This document shows positions 10,720-21,839 of a stretch of DNA of 64,000 nt, one piece after another. The translations under genes and the position numbers were made by a program. Every line of letters begins with the position of its first letter. Within the stretch, counting starts at the first letter, position 1. The notes below the pieces were generated by a model. That model saw only the letters and a program-made list of their open reading frames with translations, had not been told where the DNA came from and ran no database searches. This DNA is from Pyrocephalus nanus (Eukaryota > Chordata > Aves > Passeriformes > Tyrannidae). The DNA lies in assembly GCA_038380795.1 (NCBI GenBank), contig CM076275.1, positions 5,458,501 through 5,522,500 on the forward strand. Direction: 5' to 3'.

Positions 10720-11720
10720 ATCCTAACTCTGATTTGTTTTCCAAGCATCAATACGATTCTTTATGGTAAAAAATTAAAGTGTTACCATGCATTTCCTTTG
10801 GACAAATCAGAGAAAAGAAATTGCAGTCCATTCATGACTTTGCACCATGCTGGCAATTTTCTTTTACATAGCTTTCCCTCCCCATGAAAATAATTCTCTA
10901 CCAAGGCAATTGAACTGGACAAAAGTGATTTATGTAGTCTGTGCAAAGAGAATAGGCTTTGTTAGGTTTCAGGGAAGACATGGAAGCTCTGGGGGTGAGG
11001 AACAGCTTGGCTGAGACATGGGGAATCACAGTCATCTCATTAAATCTCCATGCCTATGACCAGACGTGGCCTCACTTTGCATTTGCTGCTTGATTACTGA
11101 ATCTATGAAGCTGCTGTCTGGAAACAAAAGGCAGTAAATCAAAGCAATGGGCATCTCTCAATGGGAGCTGAAGAAGCCTGTGATGTCCTGTTCTCCTTTG
11201 GCTCATTGTCTGAATGTAGCAGACACTAAAAGCTCTCCATGCACATTTCTGCTTGCACATGGAAGTGCAAATATAACTCAGCTTTTTAACTCTTCATGCA
11301 ATGTGTCATGGTCTAGGAGAGACTTGTCCTCATGGAAATAAATCTTCCCTCCTCCTCCCAGATAACTTACCCATCAGGAAAGCAGCCCCTTCAGCTGCTA
11401 GAGAATTTTATTTGACATCCTGGGCTGTGACTGGAGAGTAAAGGAGGCAGTAGCCCTAGTTTGAAGCAGTTTAATTCAATATTAGGGAGAAACAGAACTG
11501 TGGTGACAATCAGCTGACTGTGTGGACAAAAACATTGGAGTTATTTCTGATATTGCACTTTTTGTACTCATAGTATTTCTAGTGGAAGAACTTCGTCGGA
11601 GACCCAGAGCTTGGTTACTGAAATAAATTTTTGAGGGTTTTATTGTATAGGCACTGGCTATTCTGATGTACTTCTCTTGGTATTTAGGAGCTGGCTGAAT
11701 TGTCTGTGAAGGAATCACCA

Positions 11721-11795
11721 AAATATATAATGTTATTTATATATATTTATGTTATAATAATATTTTTGTGTGTGTGTATATATATATAAAATAAC
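11721..11795 (+). repeat. AT-rich tract with (TG)n(TA)n microsatellite
   Basis: AT-rich sequence leads into alternating TG (about five units from 11768) and then TA (about five units). A two-phase dinucleotide repeat like this is often length-polymorphic. Confidence 0.8.
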
Positions 11796-11920
11796 CAATA
11801 ACACCTGCATGGGCTTTTGGGACAGAAGATATAAGCTGAAATCATAACATCTTTTGTCTTTCTGACACGAGTAGGGGAAACCCAGCATAACTTCATAGCT
11901 CTCGAGGCCTGGGCAGCATG

Positions 11921-12111
11921 GAGGAATTTCATCACAGAAAGGTGATTAGAAATTGGAAGGGGCTGCCCAGGTGGAGCCCCCCCTGGAGGGGCTCAAGGAA
12001 TGGCTGGATGTGGCACTCAGGGCTCTGGTCTACTTGGCACGGTGGTGATCAAAGGTTGGACTTAATGATCTTGGAGGTCTTTTCCAACCTAAATTATTCT
12101 GTGATTCTGTC
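11921..12111 (+). mobile_element. CR1 LINE, 5'-truncated 3' end
   Basis: The sequence follows the CR1 3' untranslated region: GAGGAATTTC and a CACAGAAAGG-type start, GGGGCTGCCCAGG, GGATGTGGCACTC, then GGTTGGACTTAATGATCTTG and GGTCTTTTCCAACCT. It ends in two octamer copies, ATTCTGTG and ATTCTGTC (12096-12111). CR1 elements are usually 5'-truncated and insert without clear target duplications, which fits. The copy carries no coding capacity. Confidence 0.9.
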
Positions 12112-15005
12112 TTTAACCCATATATACCACAACAGTAGATGTGGTGTGATATGTAGCCAAGAGAGTGGATCTGTGAGTAGAAACATTCCTGGAGAAAGCC
12201 CTGGAATCTTGGAGATTCTATGAGAAGTTGAAGACAGTGCGGGAATGACTATACCTGGGTTAGTCTTTGCTGTCCTAAGAATGTGCCCAAGCAGTTGCCT
12301 AATTGCAGTCGAGCAGAAATTTGTGAGAACTTCTATGAGCTTGTGGGAACTGAGGCTTTCCAAGGACTCAAGCTTGGCTGAAGCTGGATAGGTCTCATAC
12401 CTGTATGAATTATAAGGAGGGATGGTTTTTTAGCATTGGTAAAACAACCTGTTTTGCTCAGAAAGTCTGCACTATTTCAGTGGGAAGCTGAGGAGTAATC
12501 CAGTGTAAAAGCTGCCATAACAATAGAAAATGGACAAAGTAATAAATGAAACTGGACTTTGGGCAGTCTGGAGCGTGGGCTCTGCTCCTGGCACTGGGTC
12601 ATGTGATATGATGTATTGTCTTGTAAATTCCAGTTAGCATTACATCAGCTATCCATAGGGAGTGTGCCTGTAATCCTGGATAAAACCTCAGACCTCTGGG
12701 ACCTTGTCTGTTAAACAGTTTGTTGGCCCAATAAACTGGCTCACGTGGCAGTGCTGTATGTTAGAAATCAATACAGCTGCACTTGCCTTGTCCTAGCAGA
12801 GGAAGGGAAAGCTCCAGGGACTGATTAAGTTCTCTTTGCTGAAAAAGCTGCTGCATCCTGAAACATTTTAAATAAATGCCATGTATCTACAGGTAGTTCT
12901 GCATTTAATTCAGATTTTATGAGACTAGCTGTACACTAAATAAATGCAACTTGATTATAAATAGTTTATTCACTGTAAACATGCCTCATATTTCATGGAT
13001 TGTAAATCTCATTATACTGGTGTTTTTTAATTAGTATGATGAGCTGTCACAGTGACATGGCATTGGACAGATTTTCTTGTTGTTGGGTCTAAATTCAGTT
13101 ACCCATTTGCCATCACAGCCCCAGAAACATTCATTTACTTATAAAATGTTTTAATAAGCCAGATAACATACAAGCTCCTTCTCTCTTGGCTTGCCAGGCT
13201 CAAAAATGTTTTACTTTCTGTCCAAAGCCCTCAGTGATATCAGCTGGTCAGACTCTCCCCTGGGGCTGGTGCTCTTGAAGGAGAATCTCAGCTGCCTCTG
13301 GGAAAGCACAGGTGATGTGGGTGTGGAGAGTATTTGACAGAGTACCGAATTTATAGGTGGCCAAAGATTTTGGTGGTGAATGGGATCTTTTAATAGGGAC
13401 CAGAATTTCTTGCTCTTTTGAACTTGTGGTACCTCTGGGTGCTTGTGTTAATGAGTGAGAATTTTGGCTGTGGTGGTGTTAGTGCTGGAGCTGGTAGTGT
13501 GGGTACTTCTGCCAGCCCTGGTGATGGTGAATGCAAGTGACATATGTCTGATGAGTCAAGTCTGTCCCTACGTGCCCCTTAAGAATTCAGGACTAAAATA
13601 TCACTGAGGACACAGCTAGTAATGAAACCAGAGCTGCCTCAGGGCCAACATGTGTGTTTCTTTCCTCTTCTAAGAACCACGCTGGAATGGTCATGCAAAT
13701 GGGAATGTACCAGCACCTCACACTTGCATGGCTATGTTATATGTGCATGTATTTCTCACTGAGCAACAACAACCCCTTCCTCAAAGAAATGGAGAGTCTC
13801 TTGATTTTTGCTGCCCCGTAAATGATTTTGGTGAAATGTTATGCACACAACTTGTGTGGTTACCAATTACTACTCCCAGAGGAGAAGCAGGAGGGAGAAA
13901 AGGGGAATTTGCCATGTTGGTGTGACAGGAGTTAATAATCACTTTAATTCACAATCTCCAGCTCTTCAAAGGAGTTGCTAATAAGTGTTTGTCTTCTCTT
14001 TCCCTCCCACTTCTTTCCCCCTAGGAGCTAGTGAGAGACACAGACAGCACAGATCACAGAAGGAAAATTGTAAAGGAGAAAAGAAATCCCCAGTGGAAAC
14101 TCTTTAATCTGCCTCTGGAAAGGGCAATTTGTGTTAATAGGACAAAACTGTAACATTTAGTATTAATTATAGGGATGGGGGGAGGAGCATGTGAAGGATG
14201 GAGGCAGAGAATAGACTGGAGGGAAGGAGAGATGCCAAATCCAACAGCCTTTTGCAGCAGTAGGAAATAGAGCAGCCAGATGAGTCCTGTCTCTTCCATC
14301 AGTGAGGGGAAGTTTATCTGGACCTCCTACCAGCTGAATTCTGCTACCAGCAGAGAAGCTTCATGTGTTGCAAACAGATCCACTTCCTCTGTGTGCTCCT
14401 GGTGCAGGCATTGGAGATTGCTGAGTTCAGTCAGCAAGTAATAGGGTGTGTAAAAGACAAGAAAAAGTGTGTGGATTTGATTTCATGGCATGAAAATCCC
14501 TGTTTTTCCCTGGACTCCAGAGTATCTCAACACACACAGCCTTGCCAAGGAAAGGTACTATCATCGCCCTCTCTCAGGAGTCCACCTCTGAAATTTGGAA
14601 CTAGGCATGATGGGCACAGAGGGAAGGGGAAGGAACTTGTCTGAGGGTAGCAGTGACTTGTCTCTTGCATGCCTGAATTGATGCTGCCCTATCAGTTTCA
14701 GCTCTTGCTTCTGCTGCTCATGTGAGTGCTGCATTTGGCTCCCATTCCTCTTCTCCAGCCTGTGATAAAAAGATGATAGGAGATTTAATTTCCAGAAAGG
14801 GACACCCAGGCGAGCAGCAGGATGCCAGCTGTTGGACAGATTAATGTGGGAAGTCGTCTTATCAGATGTTTAGAGTCTCTGTTACAGATAAGCAATTTCT
14901 CTTAAAAAAATAAAAATACATATAAATTGCTGATGAAGCATCTTGGTGATGTCCCATTACAAGCAGGATGAACACGAGCTGGATTTCATCTGACCTTTAA
15001 ATTAC

Positions 15006-15033
15006 CTCCATTTTATCAGCTCCATTTTATCAG
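15006..15033 (+). repeat. Perfect 14-base tandem duplication containing GATA motifs
   Basis: CTCCATTTTATCAG is present twice head to tail (15006-15019, 15020-15033). Each copy ends in TTATCAG, the reverse complement of a GATA-factor site. Confidence 0.85.
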
Positions 15034-16064
15034 CAGCTCTTTAGAGAATGAGCCCCTTCTTGGAATTAATAGATTCCTTCTTTGCAGAAATCTGACATGG
15101 GCCTGTGAATAGCCCAGCCAGAGTGTGCTCTTCCAGAAGAGATCACATCTGGAGAGAGGAGTACTCTGACAGATAGGAAAGGTGCTTGGTAGGATTGTCT
15201 TTGCCTTGATTTGCCTGTGTTCCTTTTGGGAGAAGGTTCATCACAGGCAAATAGTGACAGTGGTACAAAATCATCGTTTTTTCTTCTTCATATACTGCAG
15301 ACCTATGGGGGCAGAAGACTGATTATTTCTTAGCACCCAAGAATGAAAGAGAATAACTCCTGTAATTCTGGAGGTAGAAATCAAATCAGTAGGGGTGTGA
15401 AGGGGTTGGATCTGGGGACTGTTGGGGAACGATAGTGGATTTTTTTGTTTTCCGTGGTGACTAGTGCTGACTGACTTTGTTTCATCCTCCCAAGGCTGAC
15501 TTTGGCAGTAAAGGCAAGCAGCCAAGCGCAGCTCTTGCAGTGGAGTGGTTTCCTGGAGAGGAGAATAGGGTGTGCAGGGCCTCTCTCTCTCCCAAGCATT
15601 GATCTGCCTCTTTTGGGCACAACTTCTGGGACAGGAGTCATTGGGGCTTTGCCACTGCCCTCACACAGATGTTCATACCCAAGCCATCAAGGTAAATGCA
15701 GTTTTAATTCCACAGACAGATTGTGTTCAGGAGGTAAAATGATGCAGAGAAGCTTGTAAGGATCAAACCTCCTTTCCTGGCCACATTGGAGCAGAGGATA
15801 CGTTCTGTGCTCGTAATGATGTTGAATTTCAGCAGTTTGATAAGGGACAGCTCCTGGGACCTGCAGGATTCAAAAAGGACAGGAGAGGTGGGCACGGGTT
15901 TCCAGCAGGAAATTGCTTCATGTTTAGCTGAGTGCTCTTCCTGACTGGCTTTGTGGTGTGTGATTCGTCACTGGTGTATGCATGGAGAGGAGAGATGGGT
16001 TTTGTTACCTAGACTGTCCTTTGTTATATCAGGTCCTGGAAGTCTCATCTATGTACAAGTTAAG

Positions 16065-16160
16065 TTTTTTTTTTTTTGTTTTGTTTTGTTTTTTTTGTTT
16101 GGTTTTTTTTTGTTTGTTTGTTTTGTTTGTTTTTGTTTGTTTGTTTTGTTTTTTTTTTTT
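16065..16160 (+). repeat. TTTG-rich simple repeat, about 96 bases
   Basis: The tract consists only of T runs and single or paired G residues, mostly GTTT and GTTTT units. It flanks no recognisable retroposon body. Confidence 0.9.
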
Positions 16161-17419
16161 AATAGTTGTACTATTAGAAAACTCCTGAGCAAATTGTGGT
16201 TGTAATGCCACGTGTTTTCTTCCACAGTCGTGTTCACTTTGGGCCATATATTTATATGGCAGGCTGTCGCCTTTCTGGTTGTCCCTCCCACCTTGCATCA
16301 CCTTCGGGCTACTTTAAACAATGTTATTCCTGCATTTGGTGAAGAAGATGGAATTTTATAATGGAGAAATAGCCTGTTGGTAGTAGATAATCTCCTTGTT
16401 TAAAGAAAAAAGACCCATTTCATCTCCTAATTTAATGATAAATTGCAGGGATTCATCAGGGAAGGAGGGTTTATTAATAGAGAGGATAATAAATGGGCTG
16501 CAGAGAGAGATGAGAAAATAGTTTTGTCAAATAAGGGGCTTAGGGTGGAAAAAATGCAGAGCATGAAGTCAGAACTGGAATCTTCAGAATCATTGTTATC
16601 TCTCTGTACCGCACACTTCACCTCAAGGGCCTTCTCTCCTTCTCTCAGACTTGCTGTTTTAGGTTAAATTCATACTGTAAATGATATAAGAGAGAAAATA
16701 CCTAGGGATCTCCTGTATGCTCTTCAAGTTAGTGGACATGCCTCCAGATCCAGAACAGGCATGAAAATATTCCTGGAATATCCTGAGTTGAGGGGAAATG
16801 GAGCTGTCTGTGATTTTAGATTGACTTTATGGAATTGTTTCTGACACAACTTCCAGCTGTAAGGTAAAACATACAGAATAGGGTTTTTTTTCCTTTTATA
16901 GAAAATGGAATCTGGAATTCTGTGGTCTGGTGCTCCTTTTGTAGAGACAGTGCAGGCAAAGGCACCTTTCTAGTGATTTCCCTTCAGTACCATGAAGTGG
17001 GATTCTTCTAAGGTTCAGGTAAATAGTAACTTAATTTTAATATCTGTCCCTGCAAATGCTGATTAAATTTGCTGGGAACAAAAACTGGGGGTGAGATTTT
17101 CAAAAAGTTGCTGACCAAGTCCTTGTTGTTAGGAAATTTTTGCTTAGGGCTGATGATGCAGTTCTTATTTCTCCAAATAGAGGGGAAAGTAAATCTCTAT
17201 TTCCCCTTTCCTGGCAGGGCTTTTATTGAAAAAGGGACAGGCAGATGCTGTTGATCTTTTGAGAACATTTACCCCTTCCAGCCCTTTGCTTGTCTCAGGA
17301 GAGACCGAGGTGAACCATTTTTCTTGTAGGGTACTCGAAAGATTTAATTTGACAGATAAATGCGATGCTTTAAAATTTTGTTTTGGTGACCAAAAAAAAA
17401 AAAGGGGGGGTGAAATTTT

Positions 17420-17447
17420 GATCAGATTTGTGTGATCAGATTTGTGT
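17420..17447 (+). repeat. Perfect 14-base tandem duplication
   Basis: GATCAGATTTGTGT is repeated exactly once, head to tail, after an A11 and G7 run at about 17391-17410. Confidence 0.85.
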
Positions 17448-18126
17448 GCTATTTTTCCTTTTTTTTTTTTTTAATTTGGCCCAGCAGCTAAACTGGTTCT
17501 CCAGCATTTAACTCCTTTCCAAGCCCCAGTGCTTGTTCTAACTGGGCAGAATGCTTGTAGTAACCCAGCATTTCTGCCTGCCATGCTTGTGAACTGATGA
17601 GCGACCCTCCTGGTGCTTGTTAACAAACAGTTATTAATCATGCTTGCTTTCCATCTCCTTTGAAAGAACAAAAAGGTTGGGAGGTGCAATAATCTGCTTC
17701 TCTTTTCCTTGGAGGAGAGGAAAAGATGGGTCAGGGAGAGGAATCACCTGCTGTGGAGTGGGATTGCTACTGATGTCTGTGATGCTATTTAAGGAAACAG
17801 ATTAGAAGAAGGGAGGGAGAGGGAAAATCCCTCTATTAACAAACTCATTAGTGCTGGAAGAAGTCAAACCAAATTGCTCTTCAGAAAAGCACTGTCTAGC
17901 TGGATTTATTATTCTCTGTAATTAGGGTCAAAACAGGATGGAGTGTGGTACAAGCAGGGGCTGAGAGAGAAAATGTGGTCTGTTCAAAGCCAATTATTTG
18001 TAATTACTCAAGTCAAGATGTGACATTTACACCAAAAAGGGAATAGGATCACAATGGTATTTCCTTACTTAAAGAGACTTTGCTTTGCTTGCAGGCCGTC
18101 TGTAGATCAGAAACACTGCGAGGGAG

Positions 18127-18167
18127 GTGGTTTAAGGGATTTGAGTGTGGTTTAAAGGGATTTGAGC
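18127..18167 (+). repeat. Imperfect 20/21-base tandem duplication
   Basis: GTGGTTTAAGGGATTTGAGT is followed directly by the same unit with one extra A and a final C. It is probably a recent slippage or duplication event. Confidence 0.8.
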
Positions 18168-19812
18168 GTGACAGATCAGAGGTGGGATGCCTGGGCACAT
18201 TTGTACACTGAGACCTGGGTTACACCTGGACCTGCACCCCATATTCATTGGGTCATTTGGACCCAGCAGCAATACTAGTTCTGGGCACCATTCACAGGCT
18301 GGCAGAGGTCAGAGCTGTGATGTTCACAGACATCCTCTGTGAAAAAGAGCCTTGTGTGGGAGTGATCCCAAGCCTCGGCTGCTGTTGGATATCACAGGGC
18401 TTTCCAGGGAGGTTTTTCTCTGTTGAGTGCTTAGTGCCCTGTGGTAACTGCCCCAGTGAGGAGCAGCAAGGAGAGGAGCAGAACCTCCCGTAGCAGGGAA
18501 CAGGAGTTTGGGCTTCATTTGCCCGTGCTGAGGAGTCCTGGCTGAGCTGCCAGGAAAGTTGCCCTTTGAAGAAACTGATGCAGGAGGGAGGAAAAAAATG
18601 AGTTCCTCAGGGAAAACTGCCGTTTAGTCGCCTGCCCAGGATAGCCTCTGAAGACTGCGCTAGTTGCAAAAGCTTTTGTCTCTGTCTCTTCAAACACAGC
18701 CGCCTGAGGGGTTTCTTTGAAAGAGGCTTTTTGGTGTGCTTCTTTCAAGTGGCAGGAGTTGTGTGTTTGAGCCGCAGGTGGCCAGTTGGAGACTGAGCAG
18801 TGTATTTGCAGGGGCTGGAAATCCAAAACTCCCTGAGCAGAGAGGAAACATCAGAGATATTTAAGGCTTCTCCGTGCCGGGATGTGGCCCGGACTTCGTA
18901 AACACAGTGCAAACTTAAAATGCTTTCATCAAAAAAGTATGAGCCTCTCTGTGTATTTCCACATGGCTTTAAATGTGACTTTTTTTTTTTTTTTTAAATA
19001 TAAGTTACTGATCACAGTATAATCAGCTTAGTTTAAGTCTTCTTGAGTTTAGCAGCGTATGTTTGAAATGTATTTAAAGCAAATATAATAAAAACTTAAT
19101 GTGGTATGGATCATTCCTCCACTCCTACGCCTCCACCACTATGCAGTTGTACTCTTCATCTTGCAAATCTAGCTCACACTGTCCTCCTGTGGAAATTTGT
19201 AACCCCCATGTGTTTACTTCTAACAAGTTTAGATCTCCTCAGAGCCTTGGCCCCATGGCAGCCATGAGTAGAGTGGTTTGAAAGCTCTGCCAGCTCTCCC
19301 TGGCCTGTTTGAACATCAGGAGACGTTCTGAGACTGATTTGGTACCCCCTGCAGAGCTCTGGTGCTTTCTGTTTCCTGGCTGATGCTATAGTAGCTGTTC
19401 TGAGCCAGACAAAGGTCCAGTTATGAAATGCTGGTTTCCAACAGCATCAGAAATGGATGCTTGTTGGGAGAGTTGGAAGAACAGGGCAAGGATTTCCAGC
19501 AGTTTGCGGCTTAAACCACACATAATATCTTTATCTTGAAGGAACTTTTTTCCCCCTGAACTTCTCCAGCTGCTTTCAGAATCCTGGTAAGTATCTGGCA
19601 TCCTGAGCCTCCTGTGGCAAGCATTTTCACAGCTTAACAAAGTGCTGTGTTAAGCTTTGAACCTGCTGCTCGCTGGTCCATTTGATGTCACTTTGTATGC
19701 TGGGAGAGATGGAGAACAATTTCCCTCTTTCCATTGCTATTATTATGAAGTTCATACTCCTGTTCAGCCCTCTCTTTTCTGCCCTGCTGACTGCTTAGCT
19801 GCTTGGGAATTT

Positions 19813-19883
19813 CCTAGGATGGTTTGGGTTGGAAGGGCCCTTAGGTATCACCTAGTTCCAACAACCCTCCACGGACAGGATAT
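19813..19883 (-). mobile_element. CR1 LINE 3' fragment, minus strand
   Basis: The plus strand reads GGTTTGGGTTGGAAGGGCCC, a TTAGGTATCACCTAGTTCCAA-type continuation, then a degraded CCTCCACGGACAGGA. This is the reverse complement of the last part of a CR1 3' end (family form GGTTGGAAGGGACCTT...ATCTAGTTCCAACCCC). Only about 70 bases survive. Confidence 0.75.
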
Positions 19884-21289
19884 CTTGTAGCTCAGCAAAT
19901 GTCTAAGCAAGACAAAGCTTTCTGTCTCTCCCCCTCACCCACATAACATTAGGAAGACTTGATGGGAGCTGGTTTGCCTGGTGGTGGACACCCCTTTCTG
20001 CTTGGAGACGTGTCTGTGCTGCAGGGATCTGCCGGGCAGGCGGCTTGGCAGGGCGGATTTTGCTGCATTGTGGAGCTCACCTGGCGCTCTGCAGAGGCAC
20101 AGCTGCAGGGGCTGGGTGCAGCACTAGCTCAGCCATCCCTCTGTGTGGTCCCAGGAGAATCCTACAGCTGCCTCCAGCCTCAGGTCTCCCTCCTCTCCAT
20201 CCTTGATTTAGCAGAAAACTCCTTCTACTTCTAATCGGTTTACTCTCCGAAGTCATGTCTCTCTGCAGCACTGAGCTTTTTCCAGACATACTCAGAGAGT
20301 ACAGTGAAGGGGAAGGGAGGCAAGTTTGTTATTGATAACAGCTGTCTTTAACTCTGCAAATAGCCCAACCTCTGGGGATGTGCCTGAGCTGGTGGAAGAA
20401 TGGTTTATGTTGGTCCAGTTCCTGTGCAAAGCTTGAAAACTGACAGGAGAGTAATGCAAAAAATGTCTTTCTTCAGGAAAGCAGAGCATGACTCGGTGCT
20501 TTCTTATGTTTCCTTCGGGGGAAACAGGGTTAAGAGCTGATTTATAGAAAAAGAAAGGAAGAGGAAGAAAAAAACCTAGTGCAAAACAAGCAAGGCTAAA
20601 GTCCTCACATCGTGAGATGGTTTCACAAACTAGTGGGGTAGAGGATGGCAGAAATTGGGTGCTGAACTTCAGTAGAGCTGAGTGTCTACTGGACAACTGT
20701 AATTTTTGCACCTACTAGGGCCAAGCATCCAGAGAGGACGTGTCACACAGTCAGTGGGCTTGTCACTCTCTAGAAAACACAGGTTTTGTAGCTCAAAACA
20801 GCAGTCCAGAAATGAGAGAGGCTGAATCACCACCAGGAGCCTCGCAGTGGTACAGGCAGGGCTGCCATGGAGTCACCATGCAGAGGAATTGGAAGGGACA
20901 GAGGGGGATGGCAGGAAATCTGATGATGCTGTGACTCTGTAGAGGGGGAGAAGGTGATTGAATTCTGGACATGTTGATTTTCTGTGGAATCAGATATTTG
21001 TCTGCTTTGGCTGCTGGAGACAGGACCCTGAGTTAGAACTTCTGCCACACACTGTGTCGGTTGTTATTTTCTAATCAAGTTCCCACTGCAGCCCATCAGA
21101 GACTGATAAACACAGATTCTCTTCAGTCTCCATTCATGAACCATCACCGTGTTCTGTGGGGAATTCAGAGCTTTTGCAGGAGGGGGGCACTTGTGTACAT
21201 AAATAAAAATAGGAACAAAAAGAGTGTGGAGTGTTAAGTCATGACTACCTAAAGAATCAATTTGGTTCTTAAAACTTGTAGAGGTAAGA

Positions 21290-21375
21290 TTTGTTTTGTT
21301 GTTGTTGGTTTTTTGGGGGGGTTTTGTTTGTTTATCTGTGTTTTGTTTTGCTTGTGTGTTTTGTGGTTTTTTTTT
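21290..21375 (+). repeat. T/G-rich simple repeat
   Basis: The tract mixes TTG, TTTTG and GTTTGTTT units with a G7 run and ends in a T9 run, like the tracts at 9007 and 16065. Confidence 0.8.
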
Positions 21376-21795
21376 AAACTACAATGAATGACCAAAATTG
21401 TTACAATATGCCCTTAAATTTGACACAGATCTCCAAACAGTTTGCAAACTGCTCCTTTTGACTAGGTCTTGTGCTTTCCATTATTCTTGGTGTTTGAGGG
21501 ATCATTTAAAGTCCATGCTATCATTAGTAAATCTGGACTGGAAGAAATCCAGACTAAATTATGCCTGTACTATTGTGAAGATGGTGAAAGAAATTAGACA
21601 TTTCAAACGCCTTCACACTAGCAATGCTTCTGAATCTGTCTTTTGTTTGTGCATTTGTGAGCTCTTGGCTGCCTGTGCCTGGGTCTTTGGGGAAAAAAAG
21701 GCATTTCTGAGCATGTTTGTGGATGCACAGTATATTTGGATGAGTCTGTGCTTTTATTTTATTTTTTTTTTTGGTGAATGTTCCTTTCCTTTTTT

Positions 21796-21800
<5 letters not shown>

Positions 21801-21828
<28 letters not shown>

Positions 21829-21839
21829 CTTTTTTTTTT
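21801..21839 (+). repeat. Long poly(T): T28, C, T, then T9
   Basis: This is the longest homopolymer in the window, preceded by C/T-rich sequence from 21779. No retroposon body lies beside it on either strand. Confidence 0.9.

Larger units (their letters stand above)
3111..11920. other. Intergenic DNA upstream of GLRA1, no gene seen
   Basis: The region has no recognisable exon or repeat family. The longest plus frame (4702-5190, 162 codons) shows no domain, signal or conserved-looking composition. The upstream edge (3111-3300) is still mildly CpG-rich and may be part of the proximal promoter. Low-complexity T/G tracts lie at about 9007-9066, an AT run at 10671-10719 and an AT/GT microsatellite at 11721-11795. 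A stretch at 7640-7980 reads somewhat like decayed coding sequence but matched no family I know. Confidence 0.6.
12112..19812. other. Intergenic DNA, no gene seen
   Basis: No exon was recognised. It contains an AT-rich stretch with homeodomain- and MEIS-like motifs (about 12880-13080), a group of GATA motifs (14859-15033) overlapping a 14-base tandem duplication, a long TTTG-rich tract (16065-16160), two small tandem duplications (17420-17447, 18127-18167) and a T16 run (18980-18995). CpG content is slightly raised at about 18600-18900 but far below island level. Confidence 0.6.

Noticed and set aside
20870..20940. Possible extra CR1 end (AATTGGAAGGGACAG ... GATGATGCTGTGACTCTGT)
   Set aside because: Only short scattered words agree with CR1 and the diagnostic GTTGGACTTGATGATC block is missing.
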